Shown: piece by piece, positions 13,801 to 24,540 of the stretch
How the letters are laid out: every line of letters begins with the position of its first letter
How positions within the stretch are numbered: position 1 is the stretch's first letter
Assembly: GCA_037447655.1 (NCBI GenBank)
Contig: JBBHKE010001862.1
Coordinates: 62,001-126,000, forward strand
Origin: Zygnema cylindricum
Lineage: Eukaryota > Streptophyta > Zygnematophyceae > Zygnematales > Zygnemataceae
Direction: 5' to 3'
DNA: 64,000 nucleotides
Made by a program: the position numbers and the translations under genes
Notes under the pieces: generated by a model
Seen by the model: only the letters and a program-made list of their open reading frames with translations
Databases searched by the model: none
What the model was told of the DNA's origin: nothing

Positions 13801-16800
13801 CGTTGGAGGCCATTGTTGCCATATGTTCGGGAAGGAGTATCTTGAGAAAGATCTCAAAGAAAAATAGGAGGAACTAGTGTTTAAGCGATCAAATATTTCT
13901 TTATAAAGAAAGTATGACAGATTCGCATTATTCAAACCAAAAATTGGAACATCTCGTTGTACCTTTTGGGCCTGTAATTGGAATAGTTGCACCGGCGGTT
14001 TTAGCCGGTGGTAAGTAATTGAGGGGCCCAAAAAGAATATAAAAGAAATACGAAAAACTGTAGTCAAAATGAGAGGATACTAATGACATTGGCTTCAATA
14101 TATTTTCTGGCATTCAAAATCACAGCAACGCTTTCTGATACAGCGACGTTCAAAATTTCACCTTTAAATGTTTGAAAAAGCGCAAATTTATTTTTCCTGT
14201 AGTTTTCCGTAGTCACTGTTAGGGAGCCTTACATTGGACCCTGAAAAAGGGTCGCGATACCCCATTTTCAATCAGAAGTTTAGAAACAGCGCTATTTTCT
14301 TAGTGGGTATCTGTGGAAAAAGGAACAGAAATATCCCATTTCTGGTCAGAAATTTAGAAATAACGATATTTTCTTAGTATTGGGTATTGGTGGCGGTGCA
14401 GGTGAAGGCAGAATTGGAGGAAGTGAAAATTGCACAGGAGAAACAATTTTTGAAATTGAAAGAAGAGGCGGCACGGTTTGTTCAAAATGGAGAAACGGAA
14501 AAGGGGCTTCGTATTCGTGAAAGAGCGGGTTATCAAAAGAAACTTCAAACTGTTCAAAATGAGGCTGGGGAACTTCGCAAGTGAGTAGCCGTTTACTTTT
14601 CTTATTATTTAGGCGTTTGAATCTACATTTTTTAAATTGGGTTGCGACTCATTAAACATTCACAGTATTCCTTGCGTTCTTAACCAGCCGTTTACTTTCT
14701 TATTTTTTAGACGATTTGATCTACTCTTACTAAAGTGGGTTGATAACTCCTTATGGATTCAGAATCCACAGAATTCTGTGTTTTTATCTAGCCGTTCACG
14801 TTTCTTATTATATAAACAACTGAATCTACGATTATTGCTTTTCTCGTTAATATTATCGTTATCATCATTCTTATTATTTGCTACTATTAGTAGTATTATT
14901 ATTATATCGTCACTCTTCATATTACTATAGTTGTTAATATGATTACATCTATTATCATAATCGTCATTGTTATGATTATGTCCTTATCGTTATTATCATT
15001 GTTTTGGTTATTATTGTTATTGTTATCATTGTTATCATTTCTATAAATATCTTTTATTGTTATGGTAATGATTAAGATTATTGTTAGTAATTATGTTATC
15101 GTCAAAGTTATCGTCTTTTCTTTGTCTTTGTCATCCTTGTCCTTGTTATTGTCTGTTTTTTGTTTTTATCGTGATTTATTTTGTTTATTACTATTTTTAT
15201 TATGGCTATTATCATTATCCTTAATACTATTATCGTTCACGTTGTTCCTATTATCGTTATTGCTATTATTATTGCCGTTCCTGTTAATTTTGTTGCCATC
15301 GGGACTATTTATATTACCAACGTAAACACTATTATCATAAGTAATACCACTATCATCATGGTTCTAATTCTTACCTCTTTTTTTGTTGGTATTGTCCTTA
15401 TCGCAATTATTTTTGTTATCATTGTTATCATTTCTATCACTGTTATTTATCGTTATGATAATTACTATTGTTGTTGTTAGTAATATTTTTTTTATCAGAC
15501 TATTGTTGTTATCATTTTTATCGTCCTTATTGTTTTTATTGTCATTATGGTTACTGTTGTTCTTATCGTTGTTTTCGTTCTTTGTGTTTATTATTATTGT
15601 GGTTTTCATTATTGTCATTTTATTGGTTACTTTTATTATTGTTGTTGTTATTATTACCGGCATCATTATTGTTGTTGTTGTCATCAGTGTTATTGTCGTT
15701 AAGTTATAGTTTCTGTTATTATCTTTATTACTGCTACTATTCATATTAATCGTTAATATTATTGTGATAATTAGTATCATTTTTTGTTGTTATGATTAGT
15801 GCTAATATTCATTGTTATCGTCCTTATCGTTGTTATCATCGTTATGATTATAATTATTTTTGTTATTATTACTATCAAATGATATTTATTTTTATCATCG
15901 CTAGCAATAATTTTATTATTATAATTGCTCTTGTTATCGTCCTTATCATCCTTATCATCCTTATCATCCTTATCATCCTTGTCATCCTTATCATCCTTAT
16001 CATCCTTGTCATCCTTATCATCCTTATCATCCTTATTGTTATTGTGATTATTATTATTATCATTATCGTTGTTACGATTATCGTAATCTTTGCTATTATT
16101 ATGTTATGGGTGTATAAAAGTGTCTACTAAATCAGGGCTATATGAAAAGAAAATTTATGACCACACTAAAATTACCGGCGTATCTACCATTTCAAATATA
16201 CAACATCACACTATTAGGATATTCAAAAAAATCCACCAAAATGATTTCAAAAACATCAAATAGAAATTGAAATTAACAAAACAAAAAAATTACAAGCATT
16301 TACGAAATCCATCCGTCTCTTGTATCTAATCATGTCATAAGAACTAAAACTTTTTGAGGGGAAGAGGAAGGAGGGGAGAGGGATCAATACGTGGCAGATG
16401 TTTAGTAGTGATGCGATCAGAAGAATCGGATGAGAAGACAGCTCTCGAGATCGGACATGGAAATAGATTGTAAGTGCGATACAAAACACGGGAAATTGAA
16501 AAAAACAATCTCAAACTGAGTGCGTAGAGAAGGCCGTCAACTCAAAGAAACCCCCATAACCCCCTCTTGAACCCTGTGGTGCTTAGAGACCTTCAACACA
16601 CAGGTTGCCATTCAAATGAAGGACAAATGAAAGTCTTTTCTCGTTGAAGTTGTTTTCCTTTTTCTTTTTCTTCTTTCTTTTTTTCTTTTCTTTTATATTT
16701 TTCTGTTGACCGCTACTTACTTCTGGTGCCGATACACATTTGGGGTTCGCAGGAGAGTGGAGGAACTTAAGGAGGAGATGTCCTCCCTTCGTGGAAGTTT

Positions 16801-17329
16801 CTCAGAAAAAGAACTGAAAGAAAAAGTGGCTCGAGCTTTTGCGGATACAATTCCTTCGACCGGAGTATCCATTTTCAATTCGTTACGAACTCAGTGGTTT
16901 CGGCAGAAAGTTGAAAAGGTTTTGGGTCCTCTTCCCTCTCCTAATAATAATACGGAACCGATTGAAAAATCAAGACAACCTCCTTCTCCCAAACTCGAGC
17001 TCGTTTCCGAAGGAGGAGAATTTGAAAAACATGCAAATGTTGAAAAGCATACAAATCTTGAAAAACATGCAACTACGGCGAAACGAAAAGGGAAAAAGGG
17101 GGGGAAGAGAGAGACTGGGGCTTCTCAGTTAGTTTCCCCAAAGGCTTCTGCGAGTACTCGGGAGAAAATGGGAGGTTTGGAAAATAAGGGTGGACAGCTT
17201 ACACCTACAGGGATGAAAAGGCAATTTATTATGAGTGATAAAGTCTTGTTAGAGGTTGGGAAAGTTACGGCCGGAGGTCTTCTCATGCTTTTGATCCAAC
17301 AATTGATAATTTTTTTCTCTTCGGGATGA
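4877..17329 (+). CDS. Giant tail-anchored coiled-coil protein, five exons (~2254 aa)
   Basis: Exons: 4877-10624, 11185-11349, 13113-13208, 14402-14580 and 16753-17329. Junctions use GT/AG: phase 0 for introns 1-3 and phase 2 for intron 4 (GTGAGT donor). The start is the first in-frame ATG; the frame opens slightly upstream only through a TTG codon. The product is almost wholly Glu/Lys/Leu-rich heptad-type coiled coil. A degenerate module centred on LLRMKRLGEEE recurs through residues ~144-1115, and a poly-Asn run lies near residue 1420. The last exon carries a less helical linker, then a hydrophobic segment ending IIFFSSG at the extreme C terminus, which predicts tail anchoring. Golgins, WIT-type nuclear envelope proteins and other tethers share this architecture, but I recognise no specific family. 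The exon chain is inference, supported by phase and consistent composition. Confidence 0.75.
7751..8510 (+). repeat. Recent in-frame 381-bp tandem duplication inside the coiled-coil exon
   Basis: The segment beginning at 7751 recurs at 8132, an offset of 381 bp (127 codons), with high identity. For example CAAACTCCATTCTGAATGA and AGAATGAAGCGATTAGGTGA occur in both. The second copy has one extra codon near its end. It is the youngest step of a longer series of ~127-132 residue modules in this protein, so the protein appears to grow by unequal exchange. Confidence 0.9.
12957..13141 (+). repeat. Duplicated start of coding exon 3 (unused exon copy)
   Basis: The real third exon begins at 13113 with an acceptor TTTGCAG followed by TTTTGAGTGCGAGGACGGAG. 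About 152 bp upstream, at 12960, the same ~27-bp coding start follows a good acceptor (CTTTTCCAG), but the copy then runs into A/T-rich intron-like DNA with no donor directly after the duplicated piece. Intron sequence upstream of the two acceptors is also similar (TTTGTCCTC...TTTGCAG near 12810-12832 and 13097-13112), so intron plus exon start were duplicated together. Confidence 0.75.
14258..14390 (+). repeat. Two diverged ~80-bp tandem units before exon 4
   Basis: The segments near 14258-14307 and 14336-14387 share CCCATTT, TCAGAAATTTAGAAA and ATATTTTCTTAGT words in the same order. They lie directly 5' of the acceptor of exon 4 (14400-14401). A second TTCTTAG in the downstream unit gives a possible alternative acceptor, but the site before GTGAAGGCAGAA keeps the frame. 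Confidence 0.55.
14587..14830 (+). repeat. Three ~100-bp units at the start of intron 4
   Basis: AGCCGTTTACTTTTCTTATT-like words followed by a TGAATCTAC-like word recur near 14587, 14686 and 14791. The intervening sequence is also alike (GGGTTG...ACTC...GGATTCA). These are diverged tandem units immediately after the donor of exon 4. Confidence 0.6.
14840..16095 (+). repeat. Long ATT/GTT/ATC trinucleotide-rich tract with a 9-bp minisatellite
   Basis: About 1.25 kb of intron 4 consists of interleaved TTATTA, GTTATT and TTATCG words. All open frames in it translate to Ile/Val/Leu or Asn/Asp/Lys strings in every phase, so none is a gene. At about 15939-16036 it resolves into a clean 9-bp repeat, ATCCTTATC, with about ten units and occasional ATCCTTGTC variants. 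It separates the last two exons of the coiled-coil gene. Confidence 0.9.
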
Positions 17330-18408
17330 GGACGACGATTTCAGAGTTTTTTTGAGGTTTTTATTGAACTTTTTGCGGTGCTTTGAGGTTTTTTTATGGC
17401 GCTTTCTTGGTTAGAAAGAAGAGCTTATTATTATTCTACGAGATTTCACCGATTCTTTTGTATTTTTTTGTAGGTTGGTAATTTTTTTTTTGGCCGTTAT
17501 TTAGTATGTACGGATTTTTTCTGTGATTTTATTTTACAGCGACAGGGAATTGTAGTTTGTTCCTCAAATATGATTTGTCATAAAGGGGTTTCGAAGGTTT
17601 TTGAGACAAGGGTTTTAAGGTTTTTGAGACTAAAGGGCTTTGAAGATGTTCGAGGCTTTTGAGAATATCAGGAGAGGGAAAATGGAAAGAGGAAGAGAGG
17701 AGTGGGAGAGGAGAGTGGGAAAGACGAGAGCGAAGAGTGAGAGAGGAGAGAGGGAGGGGAGAGAGGAGGGAAGAAAGGTCAATTTGTAGTCTAAGGTTGG
17801 TTTTGCTTTTTGTCTTTGTTTTAACTTATGGGTAATTGACCATTTTATATATTGATTCATCCACTGCTTCAAATTTGTGGTGCCTGGCTCTAATGTCGAT
17901 TGCGTTCCACCTTTTTTTTGTCGTTTTTTAAAATCGCGATGTGATGATTATAAATTGTATGATAGTCATCTTCCATCAGCGCCATATGTAGGGGAAGATG
18001 TGTGACATATGACCCTTTCTATGAACGAGTGCTGCCATATCTGAATAGGACTCGGTGTCTTACTGCCTCGACTCTCGACTCCTGACTCTCGATTCTTGAG
18101 TCCCGTCTCGCATTTGTTCGACGGGGATACGCTCGTTCTTGCTCCGGCCATTCCTCGAGTCTTGGACGATGTTTTCAATATCCAGTGGTCTCTTTTGGAT
18201 AGGATCTGTTCTACTATTTCCCTTGTTCTATTGCCCTCGTTTTGGTAGAAATGCTGGTTTCCTCTATCTTCCCCTTGTCCTTGTATATATGTCGGTCTTC
18301 TCCATCCTCTGCTTATCTTGGTAGATATATCGCTTTTCTCCATTCTCCCTTTGTTCTGTAGATATGCTGGTTTCCTCCACCCTTTCCTCCACCCACCCCT
18401 CACAGAAC
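17330..18408. other. 3' flank of the coiled-coil gene; low-complexity DNA
   Basis: T-rich 3' flank follows the stop codon, then a purine-rich GAGAGG tract at 17675-17780. Positions 18040-18125 contain repeated GACTCTCGACTCCTG-like words. Positions 18245-18385 hold about four diverged ~45-bp units of the GTAGATATGCTGGTTTCCTCC type. I see no gene here. A 167-residue minus-strand frame (17966-18469) runs through these repeats and into the MITE and has no recognisable domain. Confidence 0.55.
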
Positions 18409-18410
18409 TA

Positions 18411-18598
18411 CACTGCTCATCGTTATTAGTGTTAATAACACTAATTCGGTCGCGACTTTTTTTGGCCAAAAATCACAAAATAGAGTTAACAACATTATTT
18501 AAGGAAGTGGGCTTCAATCTGCCACGTCTCCTTACACTAAATTAGTATTATTGATTCTAATTTTGCATTAACAGTAAAAAACATAACGATGAGGGGTG
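18411..18598. mobile_element. TA-flanked MITE (188 bp)
   Basis: The left end CACTGCTCATCGTTATTAG pairs with the inverse of the right end, CACCCCTCATCGTTATG, and both are flanked by TA (18409-18410 and 18599-18600). The interior holds TTAGTGTTAATAACACTAAT and a TTTTTTTGGCCAAAAATC core, also seen inverted near 54050-54134. TA duplication with ends of this kind is typical of Tc1/mariner-derived MITEs. No coding capacity. Confidence 0.7.
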
Positions 18599-18716
18599 TA
18601 GTTACCCGGGTCCAAAAATTAATATCTGAATACGTTGTTGACACCGTCTGAACTAAAGCCTGTCTTTCTTTTTCTTCTTCGACGCACCCTAAAACCCTAA
18701 AAATTTCTTCTTGCAG

Positions 18717-20359
18717 CTGATTTCGCTACAGTCTGGTTTGGAGGTTAATTTTGGAGCTGCGCTATTTTCACGCCCCTTTGATTTGCCGCTGCCTTTTTTT
18801 TTTTTTTAATCGGATGGTTTTACCCAGGAAGCGCTACGCATTAAACCTTCACTGAAATCACAGATGTCACCTGGTTAGCTATCATGTACGGTTGGTTATC
18901 TATCATGCTTTGCTTTACAGACAGATCTGGCCCAAGTGGATGACCTTCCTCACCTTCCAGAATCCCCAAGTCGCTTTTGCTATGTTAACCAGGTGTTTTC
19001 CCCACCGCCCTTCTTACCTTACTCGTACGTCCCCTCCCACCTCGACATTTGTCTCATCTCTCTCGGCTTTTGACGATCGCCTCATGGACGTACTCCACAC
19101 TCTGTTAGGTCGTGGGGCATTTGATCGCGAGTCCGGACATCGACCCCCATTCAGGCATCCCTCCATGTCTCTACTGGGGGGCTGGGTCTATTATCGACTG
19201 CTCGTGTTGCTCCCGCTGACTATTTGGGAAGTTGGTTTTTTATTGCATCTACTCTTGTTTCCCGTTTCTTGGTTGGGGACACCCCAGTTTTAGCTACGGT
19301 TATCCCCCGGGTTTCAGACGGTGTGTTCCCCTTCCAGCGATCTCTATTGGACGCGTCACGTTCTCTTCCTCCCCATGCCCTAGTGGATGTGCCGATTTTC
19401 TCCACTCTTGTTACAAAATCTGTTGAGCGTGTCCAGGAATCGATTTCCGACCGCGTTGTCGCCGCCATTAAACCCGAGCTTCTCAAGGCGCTTCCCTTCG
19501 ATTCTTCGCGGCCTGTCTTCTCTCATGTGGTGGACCTAGTTCTGGGTCTTGGCTTTTTGCCACACCTATTTTGTCCACTCTCCGATTTTCACCTGCTCAA
19601 TTCACCGCCGCCCTCTGGGTCTTGGCTTCTCGCCACACCTATTTTGTCCACTCTCCAATTTCACCTGCTCAATTCACCACCGCCCTCCGATTTCGCATTG
19701 GCCTCCCCCATCCTCCTTTACTTGGCTCTCTTGTTTGTGCATGTGGTCGTGTCTTGGGGCCCGATGGTGTCCATTTGCTTCGTTGCTCCCATGGGGGAGA
19801 TTTGATCCAGGCGCACGACACTATTCGCGACACCGTTGTGACTATCACTTCGGAAGGGGGTTTTTCTGTGCGTCGAGAGGTTTCTCATATTATTCCCTTG
19901 CGTCGGATCGATGTTGTTTTGCTTGATGGTGCCCGTCGCATCTTCGGTGATATCGTTCTGGCGAACCCTTCTTTAGCTACAGTTGTTGGTCAAGCGGCTC
20001 GACATGTTGGGGTGGCACCTTGTGATGTGGCTAAGGCAAAGGAGCGTGATTATGCCCACCGGGACTCTATGGATGACTTTATTCTGATGGCGGTCGAGAT
20101 CTTTGGTTGTTTGGGTGTTGCACTGGACGAGTTTCTCCGTACTTGTGCTCGACATGCTTTTGAGCGCCGAGGACCTGGGAGCCCTCCTCCTTCGGTCCTT
20201 ACTTCTTTTTACCGTCAACGCTTATCGGTGGCTGTACAACGAGTGCATGCTTCTATTATCCTCCGATCGGCTGTTGGGGTTATGGATCGTCGGCGTGTTC
20301 TGGAACTCCCTCAACGTGCTCCCCCAGGCTGGGGGGACTTACGGGGTTGCTTTTCGTAA
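18717..20359 (+). pseudogene. 3' part of a degenerate LINE (C-terminal region)
   Basis: Coding similarity to the LINE at 56788-59632 runs through several frames: the segment around 18905-19180 (bearing LTRCF and FDDRLMDVLH), then 19265-19540, then 19571-20359. The last part contains a Cys-x-Cys-x9-His-x3-Cys knuckle and a following region with conserved VRREVSH, acidic residues and KERDYAHRDS. That order, finger then putative nuclease-like domain after an RT, is found in LINEs with a restriction-like endonuclease; the nuclease assignment is inference. The RT core is missing, so the copy is 5'-truncated, and frameshifts show it is dead. The frame ends in TAA after GCFS. Confidence 0.75.
19543..19687 (+). 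repeat. 73-bp tandem duplication that frameshifts the LINE
   Basis: Unit 1 (19543-19615, 73 bp) and unit 2 (19616-19687, 72 bp) both begin TGGGTCTTGGCTT and share CACACCTATTTTGTCCACTC and CACCTGCTCAATTCACC. The length is not a multiple of three, so the duplication itself changes frame just before the zinc-knuckle region. Confidence 0.9.
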
Positions 20360-21587
20360 ATATTTAATTGATTCAGGGTTGGGGTTGTAGTTTTGGTTTT
20401 GTGAGTTGCCGTGCTTTTCGTTTTGAGTTTGGGTGCTTTTATTTTCCTTGTTGCTTGTTTCCTTTTTTTGTGTTCCCATCGCTCTATTTGTTTTTTATTA
20501 AAGTTTTTCAGTTTTGGCCATGCCACCCCTTTTGTACCCCCGGACTCGGATGGTTTACCATCGTGCTTTTTAATTTATCCTGCCACCCTTTTTGTTGGTA
20601 AAGTTATATTTTAAACAAGATACGCTTATACATTGGTGTGTCCTAAGTGAAAGTTGTAGTGCTAAGCGGTTGGTTGATACTTTTTTCAGAATTTCCCCCT
20701 TCCATTTCCATTTTTTTCATCACGCTTTTTTATAAAGAGTTTGGTTTTTTTCTATTCTTGAAGGTTAAGATCTGGGGTATACATATATATCCATGTCTTT
20801 GTTTTGGTGATATATTGTACAGTTTCTAAGCCACCACCTCTATACATATCTGTAGTTCTATATACATATAGATATAGTTTTAGTGCGGTTTCTCACCTCA
20901 TATAGTTTACCATCGCGATTTTTAATAAAGTCGGTTGTTTTGTGAATATAGTTATAACGTTGTATGACATAAGCTGACACACACTATTGGCGAGGACCGA
21001 CAGACCTAAGAAGAGAGTCACTATGGCCGTCTTCATTTTACCGTCATTTTTAGATTAAGAAAAACACAATGAGAACAAATCATAAAGTTAGGCCAATGTA
21101 TCTGTCAACGCAAATTTTATGTATAATAAAAAAAATCAAAACGAACTTAATTCATAAGTGTTCTAAAGAAGAAATGCATGTATCAATGCAATTTGTTCAA
21201 GATAGACATCACCATAAAAGCAAATGAAACTGTGCGTCTTATTAAAATTATGAAAAGCCATTTCCCATTTACCTAAACCAAGATTCAAAAACCAAAAGAA
21301 AAGCTGAAGAGGAGACAAGGAGCCAATTCCCATTTATTTACATGTACATAAAAGGTCAAAGTCAGCTACAAAAGGACAATATACCCAAAACTTACCAGAA
21401 AAACGTTGACCCCTGCCAACTTCACATGGAACATCTGTTGAAAATCTAAGAAAGAAAAGGAACAATATTTTTTCTACAAGAAAGTAAACGGTTTCATCTC
21501 CTACTCTCTCAACAACAACATAGACAAAAAAAAAAAACTAGCATCCCCGAGAAAAACATTTCATGTCGCCTTAGAAAACAGGCGCTA
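20360..21587. other. Spacer between LINE and HSP70-like gene
   Basis: T-rich DNA, probably LINE 3' tail at first, with AATAAA at about 20932. A reverse-strand AATAAA near 21333-21340 could serve the HSP70-like gene, which ends at 21588. No convincing gene on either strand. Confidence 0.5.
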
Positions 21588-23835
21588 CTAAATTTTAGGC
21601 GGATCGCATGAGAACGCAACCGGAATTATGGATGCTTCTCCGTTTCTTGAACTTTTCGAGTTCGCCTTCATTTCAATCATACTTTGTCCAAAAAACATCG
21701 TTACCTTTATAACCCGATCTGTTCCCAAAATAGTGTCCGGAATATCCAAAGAAAAGTAGCCTTCCCTTTTAACACCGATCTCGTCGACATATTCAACATT
21801 TTCTTTTTTTGAACTGAAAAGTTCCACAATTACATCTGTTTGTTCGGCAGAGACAGGATGGAGGTGATGCTTCACAACTTGATTCACTTGTACTTCTTCG
21901 CCCGATTTCACAAACGACAAAAAAACATCATCGCATCCCAAAAACAACGAATCTTCATCGAGAACGATTTTTTTCGTTAAAGGATCAGACGACCGATATT
22001 CCCGTACAATCGCAATTCCATACGTTTTTCTCGATATTCTCGAGGTGACTCGGTTTTCAGGAAAAAGAACAAATGATAAAGCTCCGCAACATACAGCTCT
22101 ATCCGGATTTTCTGGAAACACCATTTTAATTCCGGTTTCTCTAAATTTTTCCATTATACAAGATTGGAGGTAGGGCGATGAGGAAAATCCTCCCACGATT
22201 AGAAGGGCTTTAACTTCCCTTCCTTTTTCTTTAATTCCCTTAATCTGATTTTCAATGAGTTCAAGGATTTCATGTACCACAGGGTCAAATAGAAGTTTAA
22301 TTTCCTCCGTGGGTATGATTAACTCATCGTAGTCGTCGCTGTTTCGACTATGTTCTTTGTCGTAATTCTCCCAAGCGTCTGCAAGGTTGCTATTTATCTC
22401 AAGAAAAAAGTCCTCAGTACTGTCTTTCCTGCAAAATGAATATTAAAGAAGCAAATAGTTCAAAGAAAAAAGCAAAAAAAAAAAACATCCTTGAAAGAAA
22501 AAGCTATATATAAAAAAAGAAAAGAAAATTACTGTTAAATACATGTGCTTAGAAATAACCGTTTATGTATAATGGATAAAAATGCGAAAAAATGGGTAAT
22601 ATTATTCACTGAAAATATCTAAATTTACTATTACCACTTAACAAAAAAGGGAGAGAAATGGGAAATCTGAAGGAATAAGGCAAATCAAAAATCAAAATAG
22701 TTAAAAACACTCACTTGAAAGAACATTTATAGCATTCAAATTGCTTCAAAAGATTTTGCTTAATCCATGGATGTTTCTCTTTGAACTTCGAAAAGCATCC
22801 AATTTCTCGCTCGAGACGTTCCAAAAAATTGGAATCCACCATCGCTCCTCCGCAATATCCTCCCGAACTCTTCGATATTTCTCTTGTCCTCCCTCCCTCT
22901 CTCATCTCCTGTGCCACAATATCGACCGTCCCTCCTCCGGCATCGACAACTATAAAAGAATCGCCGATATTCAATTCTAAATTTGAAAGTTCATAATTTC
23001 CATTTGAAGATTTACATTTTTCTTGAAAATAAATCGAAGCCGCTTCGGGTTCCACGATTATGTGAAATGGATGAGGACTTCCCGGACTCCTGTTTCAACT
23101 TGGATCGCGGATTAGACCGGCATTTTGAGCGATTATTTTCGTTTTTTGTTTTGTTTTGTCGCTCCAAATTACGGGAACTGTCATCACAAATTCTACATCT
23201 TCGATTCCCACGTGTTGTCCATAACGAGTTTTTAATTCTGTCAAAATAAAATCTTTCAGCTTTTCGAGATAATCGGTGGTCGCTTTTTCCGGAGATATTC
23301 CCGGAGGAAGATTCTTTCCCCATTCTCGAACCTTCGATCCCGATGAATAGTATCTATTTCCATTTCCGTTTCTGTTTCCGCTTTCACTTTCATCGTCGTC
23401 GTCGTCTTGAAGAGCCGGTTTAAAGAGGTGGACGAGTTTCCCCGCAGCGGCCGTCTCGAGAGGCTCGTGGATAAGTCGACCGCGACTTGCGAGGATTTGA
23501 CTTCCATGGATTTCTTTTTTATTCCCGACGGAGCGATCGACTTTTTCACAATATTTCCGTACCGCCGGCCACCCCCAATCTTTTAATTCAAAATTTCCCT
23601 CGGCGTTTTGTTGGTACCACAAAGCAGTTGTGGTTTTGGAATACGGTTTTCCGTTTACAACTGTTTGTTGTGGCCAATCATAAAACATAAAAGATTCTTC
23701 TATATTTGCCCTGTGTGCATAAGCAAATCCAGAAAATGTGGTCCCAAAATCGATGCTTACGACAATTCTTCCCTCTCCAAGAGAGGGAGTTTGGGAAGAG
23801 GAAGAAGAGGAGGCGTGACTTCTTGTCGATGACAT
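21588..23835 (-). CDS. Hspa12-type HSP70-like ATPase, two exons, with in-frame TGA
   Basis: Exons 23835-22715 and 22428-21588; the intron has GTGAGT and TTTTGCAG and is phase 2. The ~653-codon product has the actin-like ATPase signatures of the HSP70 superfamily: phosphate-1 loop IDFGTTFSGFAYAH (residues ~28-41), EPEAAS (~262-267), phosphate-2 VVDAGGGTVDI (~296-306), and the adenosine motif LIVGGFSSSPYL (~450-461). These spacings match Hspa12-like proteins rather than canonical Hsp70, and there is no C-terminal EEVD. The start chosen is the ATG just before the domain; an in-frame ATG at 24009 would add a Ser/Arg-rich N-terminal extension. A TGA at codon 247 (23097-23095) interrupts the frame in a loop before EPEAAS, with the same frame resuming. 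This could be a pseudogene, an error, or readthrough. Confidence 0.8.
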
Positions 23836-23947
23836 TATGAGGGAGAGGGGGAGAGGTGATTTTTTGTAGTGGAAAGAGGACAGGCGTTGTTGCAAGTAAT
23901 GGCGATGGTGGAGAGAGAAGAAAAGGAGGGAAATAGGAAGAGCTGAC

Positions 23948-24540
23948 AGCCTCCTTTGGCGGGTTGGACATTGGAAGAGAGAAACTTTGGAACTTGCCGA
24001 CGACTGCATGCATTGGCGCGAAAATACGCTGACGTGGCACTTCAATCTCCGTCGATTACTTGCACGGAAAATTTTGCATGGCGGCGGACTTCTTGAGTTC
24101 TTGTGGTTGATTTACGAAAATAAGTGGAAACGCTATATGCAGTTGCCCCTAGAATTTCGAGTATTGTATGCGAATTTATACAGTACAGTACGTATATGGT
24201 ATGGCCTCATCGCACATAGGCCTTCCGATTGTTTTCGCACGTATCTGTTTGCTCATCTCTACGGTGGAACTGCGGCTTCTTTTGTCGCATGCGCGACTTT
24301 TTCGCCGAGGCTTAACCTTGGCTCGTATGACTCGGCGGGATTGTTCAGCTGCTTTCGTCCGTACGGCAGGGATCGGAGATAGGTCACGAAGCCTATAGTA
24401 CAGCACTGTACTTTTGTGAGTTCGCCGCAGGTGCCGGTTGGTACGCGGCTGTGCTTCATCAGGGAGACGATCATCTCGCGTCAGCAGATATGAATCTGTA
24501 CGAATAGCGGACACAGATGTACGGAAACCGTGCATAAAGG
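23948..24540. repeat. HSP70-like 5' flank, duplicated again at 25449-25690 and 27865-28310
   Basis: The segment beginning GACAGCCTCCTTTGG at 23948 and continuing AACTTTGGAACTT...CGACGACTGCATGCAT recurs at 25449. The later part, AACTGCGGCT...CTTTTTCGCCGAGGC...TTCGTCCGTACGGCA (24268-24367), recurs at about 27970-28095. The order is the same but the copies are separated by about 2.2 kb of unrelated DNA. The first copy overlaps the HSP70-like promoter and possible N-terminal extension. Confidence 0.7.

Noticed and set aside
14402-14580. Use of TTCTTAG/TATTGGG (about 14377) as the acceptor of exon 4
   Set aside because: That choice does not keep the coiled-coil frame cleanly, whereas GTGCAG/GTGAAG at 14401 joins in phase 0.
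15062-15780. Several 80-140 codon frames, Ile/Val/Leu-rich or Asn/Asp-rich
   Set aside because: All phases of the TTA/GTT tract stay open on both strands, so these are products of the repeat.
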